The position numbers and the translations under genes are program-made. DNA of 64,000 nt from Mycolicibacterium rhodesiae NBB3 (GTDB taxonomy: Bacteria; Actinomycetota; Actinomycetes; Mycobacteriales; Mycobacteriaceae), in assembly GCF_000230895.2 (NCBI RefSeq), contig NC_016604.1, forward strand, positions 3,038,001 to 3,102,000. The letters run 5' to 3'. This document shows, one piece after another, positions 8,539 to 15,962 of the stretch (the stretch's first letter is position 1; each line of letters starts with the position of its first letter). The notes under the pieces were generated by a model. The model made no database searches, was not told the origin of the DNA, and saw nothing but the letters and a program-made list of their open reading frames with translations.

Positions 8539-8784
8539 ATGAGCGCAGTCGCGAAGTCGGTGCTCTCCGGGTTCGCAGCGATGACCTTCGTCCCAGTGGC
8601 CGAGGACCTGCGTTCCCCCCCGGGGCCGGCCCGGTACGGAGACGATCGAGAGCGAACCTCACCGAGAGTGGAGGAGGACAGCGAAGGCCACCGGCCATCT
8701 TGGTCTCGCCCGTACATAAAGGCTCAGCCAGTCGGGCAAGACGATACGCAACAACAAAGTAGGAACAAGAAGACAGGAAGGTAG
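8539..8784 (+). CDS. possible leader peptide before hmoC
   Basis: 81 codons from an ATG behind a strong AGGAGGAGG site (8526-8534), ending 8 bp before hmoC. The product is Arg/Ser/Asp-rich after residue 20 and matches nothing I know. The start region (GGTGTGATGA, then a similar codon pattern) resembles the aldehyde dehydrogenase start at 91-110. The ORF may therefore be a by-product of a duplicated promoter and gene start. Alternatively it is a translated leader controlling hmoC. Low confidence as a functional protein. Confidence 0.35.
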   Translation: MSAVAKSVLSGFAAMTFVPVAEDLRSPPGPARYGDDRERTSPRVEEDSEGHRPSWSRPYIKAQPVGQDDTQQQSRNKKTGR

Positions 8785-8792
8785 GTCGACAG

Positions 8793-9674
8793 ATGAGGAC
8801 GACCGAGCGCACGACGGCGAGCAACTCGCCGAAACTAAACAAGGAGGACACCGACTTCAGCGTCTCGCGCGGCGGAAGCGTCGTCGGGATGGTGGTCGCG
8901 ATCGGTGCAGTCCTCGGACTGTGCCTGTTCTGGCGGGGGTGGCAGCAGGCATTCGCCTTCACCGAGGGGCTCGACAAGAACCTGCCGGGGTTCACCTACT
9001 TCTGGCTGAGCCTACTCGCGTTCAACCTGCTGGTTCTGCCGACCGTGGCCGCCATCTGGTACCTGAGGATGTGGAAATCGGCCGGCAACCCCTCTGCGCA
9101 GATCACCCGCCAGCAGGAGGGTAAGCGGCTGTGGCACCTATGGCTGTTGGTCTTGGCCTTCACGGTCGCCGTGTGGTTCGGGGGGAGCTTCTTCGCCGAG
9201 GAGGACGCCGCCTGGCACCAGGTAGTGATCCGTGACACGGCGTTCACCCCCAGCCACGTCGTGCTGTTCTTCGGGATTTTCCCGCTACTGATCTACATGG
9301 CGGCCGGCATCTACATCTACGGGCGCACAAACCTGCCGCACATTTACGGCGGTAAGCGGTTTCCGGTTTCGATCGGGCTGATCATCGGTGGTTCGGTGCT
9401 GCTGCTGTTCCAGGTGGCGATGAACGAGTTCGGGCACTCCTTCTTCACGCCCGAGGAACTCTTCGTTGCGCCGCTGCACTGGCCGTTCGTGATCTTCGGT
9501 TACCTGCTGGCAGGTACGTTCGCGATCTGGTTCGAGACGCTGCCCCGCATCGGTGAACTCGCCCGCCAGGAGCTGCAACAGCACGCGGCTCACCAGGGGC
9601 AGGCAGTCGAGCAGCGTGCGACGGACGCGGGCGTTTCCGCGACCAGCGCCTCGGCCCACGCGCAGGCCACCTAG
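8793..9674 (+). CDS. hmoC: copper membrane hydrocarbon monooxygenase subunit C
   Basis: 293 residues of the PmoC/AmoC family, an integral membrane subunit of the (HmoABC) trimeric monooxygenase that hydroxylates short alkanes or alkenes. Six or so hydrophobic spans are visible. Metal ligands are intact: the CuC triad as Asp138-x3-His142-x12-His155 (DAAWH ... TPSH) and the CuD-type triad Asn211-x3-His215-x13-His229 (NEFGH ... APLHW). The gene order C-A-B is that of pmo, amo and the actinobacterial hmo/bmo operons. The hydrophilic N-terminus (about 28 residues) and the His/Gln/Ala-rich tail after residue 255 are peripheral. The leader 8700-8792 is A-rich. A 15-bp hairpin follows the stop. Among known members, the Mycobacterium NBB4 and Nocardioides CF8 enzymes are the best guesses for function. 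Confidence 0.95.
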   Translation: MRTTERTTASNSPKLNKEDTDFSVSRGGSVVGMVVAIGAVLGLCLFWRGWQQAFAFTEGLDKNLPGFTYFWLSLLAFNLLVLPTVAAIWYLRMWKSAGNPSAQITRQQEGKRLWHLWLLVLAFTVAVWFGGSFFAEEDAAWHQVVIRDTAFTPSHVVLFFGIFPLLIYMAAGIYIYGRTNLPHIYGGKRFPVSIGLIIGGSVLLLFQVAMNEFGHSFFTPEELFVAPLHWPFVIFGYLLAGTFAIWFETLPRIGELARQELQQHAAHQGQAVEQRATDAGVSATSASAHAQAT

Positions 9675-9705
9675 GCAGCACGGCTGTTCGCGGCCACCGC
9701 GACGT

Positions 9706-9750
9706 CCCTGGGTGGGGCTGGGCGAGGTACAACCTCAGCCCCACCCAGGG
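9706..9750 (+). terminator. 15-bp hairpin between hmoC and hmoA
   Basis: CCCTGGGTGGGGCTG (9706-9720) pairs perfectly with CAGCCCCACCCAGGG (9736-9750) around a 15-nt loop. No T-run follows. It is more likely an mRNA-processing or partial-termination element that sets subunit ratios than a full terminator, because hmoA and hmoB must follow. Confidence 0.85.
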
Positions 9751-9820
9751 TTTCCATCCCCACCTCGGGGTGGCCCGGCGCGCATCACCAGTTACGTATT
9801 AGAAACGGAGTTCCAAGGAA

Positions 9821-10600
9821 ATGACGACCACCGTAGCGAAACCCTCCACGCCGTCGGACCCGGCGCCCCTGGGGCAGGGTCGGCGGATTCTCGGCTGGCG
9901 GTGGGAGGTTCTGTTCGCCCTGTCCTTCGTGCCGCTGGTCATCGGCGCCTTTCACCTGAATCAGATGCTGTTCGTCGGCGACTGGTCCTTCTGGGCGGAC
10001 TGGAAGGATCGTCAGTGGTGGCCGCTGCTCACGCCGGCGCTCGGCATGATCATTCCGGCGGCGGTGCAATACATCGCCTGGAGCCGCCTGCGCGTACCCA
10101 TCGGGGCCACCGTGTGCGCGGTGTGTCTGATGATCGGCCAATGGCTCACCCGCTACTTCAACTTCGACTGGTGGGCCAACATCCCGATCAACTACACGTG
10201 GCCGGAGACCTTCCTCCTCGCCGCCATCATCCTGGACGTCATCCTGCTGGTCAGCAGAAGCTACCTGATCACCGCCGTGTTAGGCGGACTGATGTGGGGC
10301 TTCGTGTTCTGGTACTTCAACTTCGTGATGCTGGCGCCCTATCTGCAGGCGGTGGACTTCCACGGCACGTTGCTGACGGTGGCCGACACAATGGGCTTCC
10401 ACATCAGCCGAACGCAGACACCCGAATACTTGCGCATCATCGAGGAGGGGCACCTGCGCGCGCTCGTCGGTGACATCACCATCGTGGTGGCCTTCTTCGC
10501 CGGCATGCTCAGCGTCGCCACCTACGGGTTCGGCTTATTGATCGGCAAGTACCTGGCGGTGTGGCCGATCGGCAAGTTCTTCAAACTCCAGACCAACTGA
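9821..10600 (+). CDS. hmoA: copper membrane hydrocarbon monooxygenase subunit A
   Basis: 259 residues of the PmoA/AmoA family with about seven hydrophobic spans and conserved segments GDWSFWADWKDRQWWP (about 49-64), NFDWWANIPINYTWPE (about 111-126), FHGTLLTVADTMGFHISRT (about 181-199), and TPEYLRIIEEGHLR (about 201-214). These match the diagnostic blocks used for amoA/pmoA typing. An AAGGAA site precedes the ATG. It lies 146 bp after hmoC, beyond the hairpin, and 23 bp before hmoB. The protein forms the membrane core with HmoC. Confidence 0.95.
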   Translation: MTTTVAKPSTPSDPAPLGQGRRILGWRWEVLFALSFVPLVIGAFHLNQMLFVGDWSFWADWKDRQWWPLLTPALGMIIPAAVQYIAWSRLRVPIGATVCAVCLMIGQWLTRYFNFDWWANIPINYTWPETFLLAAIILDVILLVSRSYLITAVLGGLMWGFVFWYFNFVMLAPYLQAVDFHGTLLTVADTMGFHISRTQTPEYLRIIEEGHLRALVGDITIVVAFFAGMLSVATYGFGLLIGKYLAVWPIGKFFKLQTN

Positions 10601-10623
10601 GCGTGAGCGAAAGGTTGACACAG

Positions 10624-11892
10624 ATGTCGCAGCTACAGCGCAGCGCCAGCAGCCGGACACCGGAGGGACACACGGGCTGGGCCCGCCGACTCGCCCTGAC
10701 CGCGGTCGCCGTGCTCGTGCTTTTGATCGGGCTTGCCGCCCCGGCCGGGGCGCACGGTGAGGAAGGCCAGCAGGCCTTCGAGAAGACCGCGACGGTGACC
10801 TTCTACGATGTCAGGTTCTCCACAACAGAACTCGACATCGGCCAGGAACTCACCATTACCGGAACCTTGCGGGTGATGGAGTCCTGGCCCGACCACACGC
10901 TGGCGGCGCCGGAACTCGGCTACCTGAGCATCAACCAGCCCGGACCGAGGTTCTACGTCACCGAGCGGTGGATGTCGGACACCTTCACGCCTCAGTCGGT
11001 CAAGATCCACAAGGGCGCGACCTACCCGTTCAAGATTGTGGCCAAGGCGCGGATACCGGGCACATACCATATCCACCCGACGTTCGCCGTGCACGACGCG
11101 GGCACGCTGGTCGGGCCCGGGCAGTGGGTGACAATCGCTGACGCCGGGGAGTTCAGTGTGCCGATGGAGCTGGCGACCGGAGAGACGGTGGAAATGGGCG
11201 GTTTCGGCATCGGCAATGTCGTCGCGTGGACAGCAATCTCCTTCGTCATCGCTGCGGGCTACCTGGCTTTCTGGATGCGGAAGGGGCTGCTGTGGCGCGC
11301 GTTCCCGGTCGCGGAGGGCCGCGGAGCGTCCATCATCAGCAAAGGCCAAGTCAAGGTCTCGGTAGCCATCGCCGTGCTGGCGTTGCTCGTCGGGGTCGGC
11401 AGCTACGCGTATGCCGAGGTGACAACCGGACCGAAGGTACCGCCACAGGTGGCGCGGGTGGAACCGGCGGCCGCGGTGGCCGATCCTCTGGGCAAGCAAT
11501 TGAAGGTCCACGTCGACAGCGCGGTCTTCCAGACCGGCACCGGTCGGCTGGAGTTCAAGCTGACGGTGACGAATAACAGCCCTGAGCCGGTCCTGCTGCA
11601 GAAACTGCAGTTCAGTACCTACCAAGCCATCAACCGCGACGTCGCGGCCGGAAGCGCGGCACCGGATCCCGGTGAGCTGGTCGCGGTGACACCGCCTGGT
11701 CAGATCCAGCCGGGAGAGACCCGGACGTTGACCGTCGACCTCGACGGTGCCGCGCTGGCCCAGCAGGGCTTGCTGCCGCTCAACGAGGCTCAGGTCCGGA
11801 TAACTGGGTTGATCTTCTTCACCGACGCTTCCGGGCAGAGCGCGATCAGCGAGGTCAACGAGCTGACCACGGGCATCCTGCCCAAGTACTGA
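10624..11892 (+). CDS. hmoB: copper membrane hydrocarbon monooxygenase subunit B
   Basis: 422 residues of the PmoB/AmoB family. A signal-anchor segment (about 21-43) is cut to expose His44 (AGA-HGEEG), which with His149 and His151 (TYHIH) gives the three CuB-site ligands of PmoB. The first cupredoxin domain (about 50-180) contains HTLAAPELGY and NQPGPRFYV. Two membrane spans follow (about 200-220, 250-270), then a second cupredoxin domain (about 285-420). The ATG at 10624 follows GAAAGG; an upstream in-frame start at 10561 would overlap hmoA and is unlikely. This is the periplasm-facing subunit of the alkane-oxidising complex. Confidence 0.95.
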   Translation: MSQLQRSASSRTPEGHTGWARRLALTAVAVLVLLIGLAAPAGAHGEEGQQAFEKTATVTFYDVRFSTTELDIGQELTITGTLRVMESWPDHTLAAPELGYLSINQPGPRFYVTERWMSDTFTPQSVKIHKGATYPFKIVAKARIPGTYHIHPTFAVHDAGTLVGPGQWVTIADAGEFSVPMELATGETVEMGGFGIGNVVAWTAISFVIAAGYLAFWMRKGLLWRAFPVAEGRGASIISKGQVKVSVAIAVLALLVGVGSYAYAEVTTGPKVPPQVARVEPAAAVADPLGKQLKVHVDSAVFQTGTGRLEFKLTVTNNSPEPVLLQKLQFSTYQAINRDVAAGSAAPDPGELVAVTPPGQIQPGETRTLTVDLDGAALAQQGLLPLNEAQVRITGLIFFTDASGQSAISEVNELTTGILPKY

Positions 11893-11904
11893 GAGTCGGT
11901 CCGA

Positions 11905-11931
11905 GGGGCCGCCGGACAGGCCGGTGGCCCC
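11905..11931 (+). terminator. hairpin after hmoB
   Basis: GGGGCCGCCGG (11905-11915) pairs with CCGGTGGCCCC (11921-11931) with one mismatch and a 5-nt loop, 12 bp after the hmoB stop. No T-run. It probably stabilises or attenuates the hmoCAB message ahead of the small downstream genes. Confidence 0.6.
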
Positions 11932-11962
11932 GCCAGGACCGATGGAAAGGACTCGAATCAAT

Positions 11963-12253
11963 ATGATGCAGCAGGTAGTTCTCGCGCACGGCGGGCAGAT
12001 GACCGGCGACGAAATGGCTCTCATCGGTGCCGGTCTGGCCGGGTCGCTCATCATCCCGATGGCGGCGGTGGCATACATTTTCATGCAGAAGCGGTCGGCC
12101 TCCGAGGGCACCGCCGACCGCCCGACACCGTCGGAGTCGCATGCTCCGTCGTCGCATTTCACGACCGCCGGCTGGGAGGACGCGGATGACTCGGGGGAAG
12201 CACTGCCCCCCAAGTCCGCGGCTGTCGGTTCAGAAGCAGAAGGGCGGCGGTGA
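11963..12253 (+). CDS. small single-span membrane protein in hmo cluster
   Basis: 96 residues: a short outward N-terminus with QVVLAHGGQMTG, one hydrophobic span (about 19-42), then a polar Ser/Pro/Ala-rich cytoplasmic tail. It occupies the place of the accessory genes that often follow pmo/amo/hmo operons. The AHG motif also appears in the polytopic protein at 6137 and at the mature N-terminus of HmoB, hinting at a copper ligand. An upstream in-frame ATG at 11942 is an alternative start. The stop overlaps the next gene (GTGA). No family name is claimed. Confidence 0.65.
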   Translation: MMQQVVLAHGGQMTGDEMALIGAGLAGSLIIPMAAVAYIFMQKRSASEGTADRPTPSESHAPSSHFTTAGWEDADDSGEALPPKSAAVGSEAEGRR

Positions 12254-12600
12254 TGATGCCGGATACCTCCACGCTGCTGGCGGCAGGAGAAAACATGAGT
12301 TCACTAGGTGCGTCCAACGGCGTCACGAGCTTTATGCTGATGGTGATTGTTGGCCTTGCGTTGCCGCTGATGAGCATCGCCTTGGTCATCATGCTCCCAC
12401 TGCGGTCCGCGCGTTCATCAGGCGACGATGCCTCCGCCGTCGGATTGGGGGACAGGAGCCTGCAGGAAGAGTTCTGGGAATTCATCGACGACGTCGAACG
12501 CGGGCGGGTAACACTGTCCGACGTGTCGGCGACCGCAGCACTCGGCGCAGCCAACGCCTCATTTCACGACGCTCGCGAGCAGCGGGCCGACGGAGCCTGA
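12250..12600 (+). CDS. small single-span membrane protein, coupled to the previous gene
   Basis: 116 residues with one hydrophobic segment (about 27-50) and an acidic, helical cytoplasmic tail containing EEFWEFIDDVERGR. The GTG overlaps the preceding stop, and three starts follow in a row. An internal ATG at 12295 has a good AGGAGA site (12285-12290) and would give a 101-residue form. Unknown function. Position after hmoCAB suggests an assembly or stability factor. Confidence 0.6.
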   Translation: MMMPDTSTLLAAGENMSSLGASNGVTSFMLMVIVGLALPLMSIALVIMLPLRSARSSGDDASAVGLGDRSLQEEFWEFIDDVERGRVTLSDVSATAALGAANASFHDAREQRADGA

Positions 12601-12754
12601 GGCTCGCGGCTGCCAACTGCCCACAGGCCAACTTCCCACAGTATGTTCGCGGTCGGCCACGGTTAGGCGGCTGTGGCCGACCGTGAACGCTGTGTTCCGT
12701 CAAGACCTCAGCGACGTCACCCGACAGCCGCTGCCGGCTGCTAGAAAGCGACTG

Positions 12755-13270
12755 ATGACCACCGGCGACTTCAATCCGGCCCCGGGCGACCCCGGCGGCG
12801 CCTACCCGCCGCGGCCACCCGCGGGTGCGGAGCCAGCCACCTTGAGTTTGCGGTTCGCCGCGCGCGTCATCGACGGCTTCGTCGTCATCACCTTGGCCAT
12901 CATCCTTGCCGTGTGGGTCATGAGCGCTGCCGGGCGCAACTATGGCTATGCCGCGGCCGTATTCTTCAGCCTCCTGACATTCGTCTACTTCGTCGCGTTC
13001 GAGTCCACCCGGGGTTGGACGCCAGGCAAGAAGTTGGTCGGCCTCAGCGTGCGTGGCCCTGGCGGTGCGCCAAAGCCGACCGTCCGACAATCCGCGAGGC
13101 GCAACGCATTCACGTTATTGAATATCGTTCCCTACGTCGGTGGGCTGCTCGCTCTGACCGCCTACATGTTGATCGCATCGACGATCGGCAGCAGCCCGAC
13201 CCTGCAGGGAAGGCACGACCGGTGGGCCGGCGGCACCTGGGTGGTCAAGGGCAGCCGAAGGGCGGACTGA
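12755..13270 (+). CDS. RDD-family membrane protein
   Basis: 171 residues. A Pro/Gly-rich N-terminus (PAPGDPGGAYPPRPPAGAEP) leads into an RDD domain: LRFAARVIDGFVV with the Arg-Asp pair, two or three hydrophobic spans, and the conserved TPGKKLVGLSVRGPGG block. Chosen start is ATG 12755 behind AGAAAG; a GTG at 12683 would add 24 residues. RDD proteins are small transport-like or accessory membrane proteins of unclear role. This is the last gene of the copper-monooxygenase cassette. Confidence 0.75.
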   Translation: MTTGDFNPAPGDPGGAYPPRPPAGAEPATLSLRFAARVIDGFVVITLAIILAVWVMSAAGRNYGYAAAVFFSLLTFVYFVAFESTRGWTPGKKLVGLSVRGPGGAPKPTVRQSARRNAFTLLNIVPYVGGLLALTAYMLIASTIGSSPTLQGRHDRWAGGTWVVKGSRRAD

Positions 13271-13638
13271 AGGCTCCTCCGCTGGGAAAGCGGAGCGACC
13301 CATCGCATCATGATCTCGATCAAACCTCCGGTTTCGCACGAGCGGCTGCGGGTGGGAAGGACACGCGGATCGGGGGATACGACGGTCGGTACTTGTGTGC
13401 GCCGATTCCCGCTGTCGGAGCCGAACGGTACTTGTTGCGAGGTCACCACGGCCAATAAGGGAGTTCCGTGATGACGCGAACATTACGCTCAGATCGAGAA
13501 CCTCAACCGGGCGCACGCCGAGGAACTGGTGGCCAACCCGACGATGGACCGTTTGGCCATGTCGAGCTTGGGCCCTGCCGCGGCAACGCGTTCGGCGGCG
13601 GGGCCACAGAATCGCCAGGCCATGGGCCCCAGGCCGGG
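13271..13638 (+). other. gene-free spacer with a coding remnant
   Basis: Nothing intact is seen. At 13473-13560 one frame reads IENLNRAHAEELVANPTMDR, protein-like but without a start in frame. A start behind GGGAG at 13471 leads into a different frame. This may be the frameshifted stump of a small gene. The operator at 13639 follows directly. Confidence 0.35.
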
Positions 13639-13655
13639 TGTCCGATTCTCGGACA
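13639..13655. promoter_or_regulatory. palindromic operator TGTCCGA-TTC-TCGGACA (second full copy)
   Basis: Identical to 8437-8453, including the GTTAC that follows. The downstream inverted repeat found in the other two copies is absent. It lies 46 bp before a two-ORF unit (13701, 14039) and 620 bp before the second GAF regulator. Confidence 0.8.
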
Positions 13656-13700
13656 GTTACTCTGGCGGCCCCGGGGTGATGCTGTTATCAGGTGAGTGCA

Positions 13701-14042
13701 ATGACGTATTCCAACCGCAACCCACGTGGGCCGTGGACTTGTTTCCCTCGACCGCACATCGGGTTTCGATCAGCCCGACGGCGCGTAACGCATCGTGACA
13801 AGGTCACGCGCGCACAGGAACGAGCCACCTACAAGGTCACTGACCGCCTACATCGCGGGCGTACAGTGTGCGTACCGGGAGATCACATAGCCGCCACGGT
13901 GTCCGCATGGTTGGCCGAGCTAGAGGTGCGCAGTCCACTCGTCGAGGACCTCGCCCGCGCCGTAACAGCCGCCGACTGGCCCGCTGTTTACGACATTGGC
14001 GACCTGCTGGCGGTGTCCGTCGAAGTCGCCGTGCCGGCATGA
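13701..14042 (+). CDS. small hypothetical protein after operator
   Basis: 113 codons. The first 40 residues are basic and poorly structured; the rest (RATYKVTDRLHRGRTVC ... VEDLARAVTAADWPAVYDIG) reads like a folded small protein. I do not recognise it. It starts 46 bp after the second full operator and overlaps the next small ORF by ATGA. The placement argues for a real, co-induced unit. Confidence 0.45.
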   Translation: MTYSNRNPRGPWTCFPRPHIGFRSARRRVTHRDKVTRAQERATYKVTDRLHRGRTVCVPGDHIAATVSAWLAELEVRSPLVEDLARAVTAADWPAVYDIGDLLAVSVEVAVPA

Positions 14043-14167
14043 CATCACAGATGACAGAGGATCACCTCGGCCTGATCGCGCAGCGGCTGCGACACCGCAT
14101 CCCTCTTCCGTGGCGAAACCGCCTATCGTGCACCTGCGGTGTTCGCAATGTAGACGATTCTGCCTAG
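14039..14167 (+). CDS. 42-residue ORF coupled to the preceding one
   Basis: Starts at the ATG that overlaps the previous stop (ATGA). The product begins MTSQMTEDHLGLIAQRLRHR and has a CTCG pair near its end. Too short to classify. Support is the coupling and the position between the operator and the GAF regulator. Confidence 0.35.
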   Translation: MTSQMTEDHLGLIAQRLRHRIPLPWRNRLSCTCGVRNVDDSA

Positions 14168-14276
14168 TGACCTTCGCGACGACCTTCGCGACCAATCTGG
14201 TGACGAGTAGAATGTGGCACACGCCACACGCCGTGCGCGCAACGGTTCGACCAGCGTCGGCAGAGGGGTGGTGACG

Positions 14277-15494
14277 ATGCAGCACCAGCGCATACGGCGG
14301 GCGGAACTCGAACACGCGTGGGAGCGGTTTTTGACCGGCGAGCCTCCGCGGCCCGGCGCGGATCTCGCCCCATCTGTGAGACCTGAGGTGGTTGAGTCGT
14401 GGTCGCGGGCACCGGTCGATCCCTGGAGTGAAAGCGCTCCGACCCTCGCTGACGTCGATATCTCGACGCGGTGGCGCGAGTCCCCGCTGCGCCAACCCGT
14501 CACGGAGTTATCCGACGAGTTGGGGCGCATCGCTGATGACGCCGGATTCGTCGTCGCGGTGACCGACGAGTCGGGGACCATCTTGTGGACCAGCGGTTGC
14601 CGAACGATGCGGCGTCGCGCCGAGGACATGAATTTCGTGCCCGGCGGGTGCTGGGCAGAAGACGCAATCGGCACCAACGCACTCGGTATGGCGTTGCGCA
14701 CCGATCGGCCGTCGACGGTGTTCTCTGCTGAGCATCTGGTGGAGCGACTGCACGACTGGGTGTGCTACAGCGCGCCCATTCACGACCCGCGCGGGTGCCA
14801 ATTGGGAGTGATCGATCTATCCAGCACCTGGCAGCGCGCTAACACGTTGGGGCTCACAACGGTTCGCATGCTGACGTCGGTCATCGAGACACGGCTGCAT
14901 GACACCTGGAAGGGCGGTGACGACCGGGAAGCCCGGGTCGAACTGCGGTGCCTGGGCCGGTCGCAGGTGTTGGTCGGCGGGGCGCCGGCGCACGCGACGC
15001 TACGGCAATTCGAGATCCTTGCCCTGCTCGCGTTACGCCCTGGCGGCTTCGTACCAGGCGAGCTCGCCGCCGAAATCTACGGCGACCGATGTGTGGCTCC
15101 CGCGACGCTGAAAAGCGAAGTGAGTCACGTGCGTCGCCTTCTTGACGGTCAGTTGGCGGCACGCACCTACGCGTTGCTCGAGCCGATCAGATGCGATGCG
15201 GTCGATGTGCTCGACGCATTGTCACGCGGTGATGTCGTTGCGGCCGTGGAGCACTATCAGGGCCCGCTGCTGCCGCAATCTGAGGCTCCTGGGATCGTCG
15301 CGTGGCGCGACCAGCTAGATGTCGCGATCCGCAATGCGGTTTTGGGCAGCCAGTCGCCAGAAGCGGCCTTGGCCCTGGGGGCGGTCAACCCGTACGACTC
15401 CGAGCTGCATGAGCACGCCGTGCACCTGCTCGCCCCGACGGATCATCGCCGGCATCTGGCCATCGGACGCCTTCGTGTCGCCGAAGCCGACTAG
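14277..15494 (+). CDS. GAF-domain/winged-helix transcriptional regulator (copy 2)
   Basis: 405 residues, colinear with copy 1 at 3241. It has VVESWSRAPVDPW, then a GAF-type segment with TDESGTILWTSGCRTMRRRA and GTNALGMALRTDRPSTVFS, then a winged-helix segment RQFEILALLALRPGGFVP and TLKSEVSHVRRLL. The AAA+ domain of sigma-54 activators is missing. ATG 14277 has AGAGGGG upstream; the longer start at 14214 lacks one. It sits upstream of the soluble monooxygenase genes, the place occupied by MimR-type activators in mycobacterial alkane/propane monooxygenase loci, and is the best candidate activator of that operon. Confidence 0.82.
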   Translation: MQHQRIRRAELEHAWERFLTGEPPRPGADLAPSVRPEVVESWSRAPVDPWSESAPTLADVDISTRWRESPLRQPVTELSDELGRIADDAGFVVAVTDESGTILWTSGCRTMRRRAEDMNFVPGGCWAEDAIGTNALGMALRTDRPSTVFSAEHLVERLHDWVCYSAPIHDPRGCQLGVIDLSSTWQRANTLGLTTVRMLTSVIETRLHDTWKGGDDREARVELRCLGRSQVLVGGAPAHATLRQFEILALLALRPGGFVPGELAAEIYGDRCVAPATLKSEVSHVRRLLDGQLAARTYALLEPIRCDAVDVLDALSRGDVVAAVEHYQGPLLPQSEAPGIVAWRDQLDVAIRNAVLGSQSPEAALALGAVNPYDSELHEHAVHLLAPTDHRRHLAIGRLRVAEAD

Positions 15495-15613
15495 CGGCGC
15501 CGCACGACGGCTTTGACCAACCTATAGCCAACCCCGCTCTGTAATCCTCATCACGAACGCGGTGAATTGTGACGTCGCGCGCCTACCCGTTCAGTCGAAT
15601 GAGGAACTGCAAG

Positions 15614-15850
15614 ATGAGCTACGTAAAGCCGGGCACCGAGGGAAGCATCGTTGTTGCTCCCCGATATGAGAACTTCATCGGCGGCAAATGGGTCCCGCCG
15701 GTCGATGGCCGCTATTTCGAAAACCCGTCGCCCGTCGACGGAAAGACCTTCTGCGAGGTACCGCGCTCAACAGCCGCCGACATCACAGCCGCCGACATCG
15801 ACCTGGCGCTAATCCCGCCTGCCGACCGACCAAGAGTTCGCGGACCTTAG
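15614..15850 (+). pseudogene. truncated aldehyde dehydrogenase N-terminus
   Basis: 79 codons that match the start of acetaldehyde-type ALDHs: [20 protein letters not shown], then [14 protein letters not shown] 15-bp tandem duplication (ACAGCCGCCGACATC at 15770-15784 and 15785-15799) repeats TAADI. Soon afterwards the frame is lost and a stop follows. The NAD-binding and catalytic domains are absent. It immediately precedes the monooxygenase alpha subunit, so a functional aldehyde dehydrogenase probably once headed this operon. Confidence 0.8.
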
Positions 15851-15962
15851 AGGACCGGTGGCGGCTGACGCTGAATGACGAGTGACGCAAACCGCAAACA
15901 ACTACACGACCCAACGCAATGCAAAGACGACACACGAAGAGAAGATTGAGAAAGGAAACATC

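Noticed and set aside
10633-12213. 526-codon open frame antisense to hmoB
   Set aside because: It mirrors hmoB and the small downstream gene in the opposite strand. No family motif is seen and the sense strand carries clear metal-ligand motifs. Typical of high-GC antisense frames.
14214-14276. Upstream start for the second GAF regulator
   Set aside because: It would add 21 residues without a ribosome site, while ATG 14277 has AGAGGGG at proper spacing and aligns better with copy 1.
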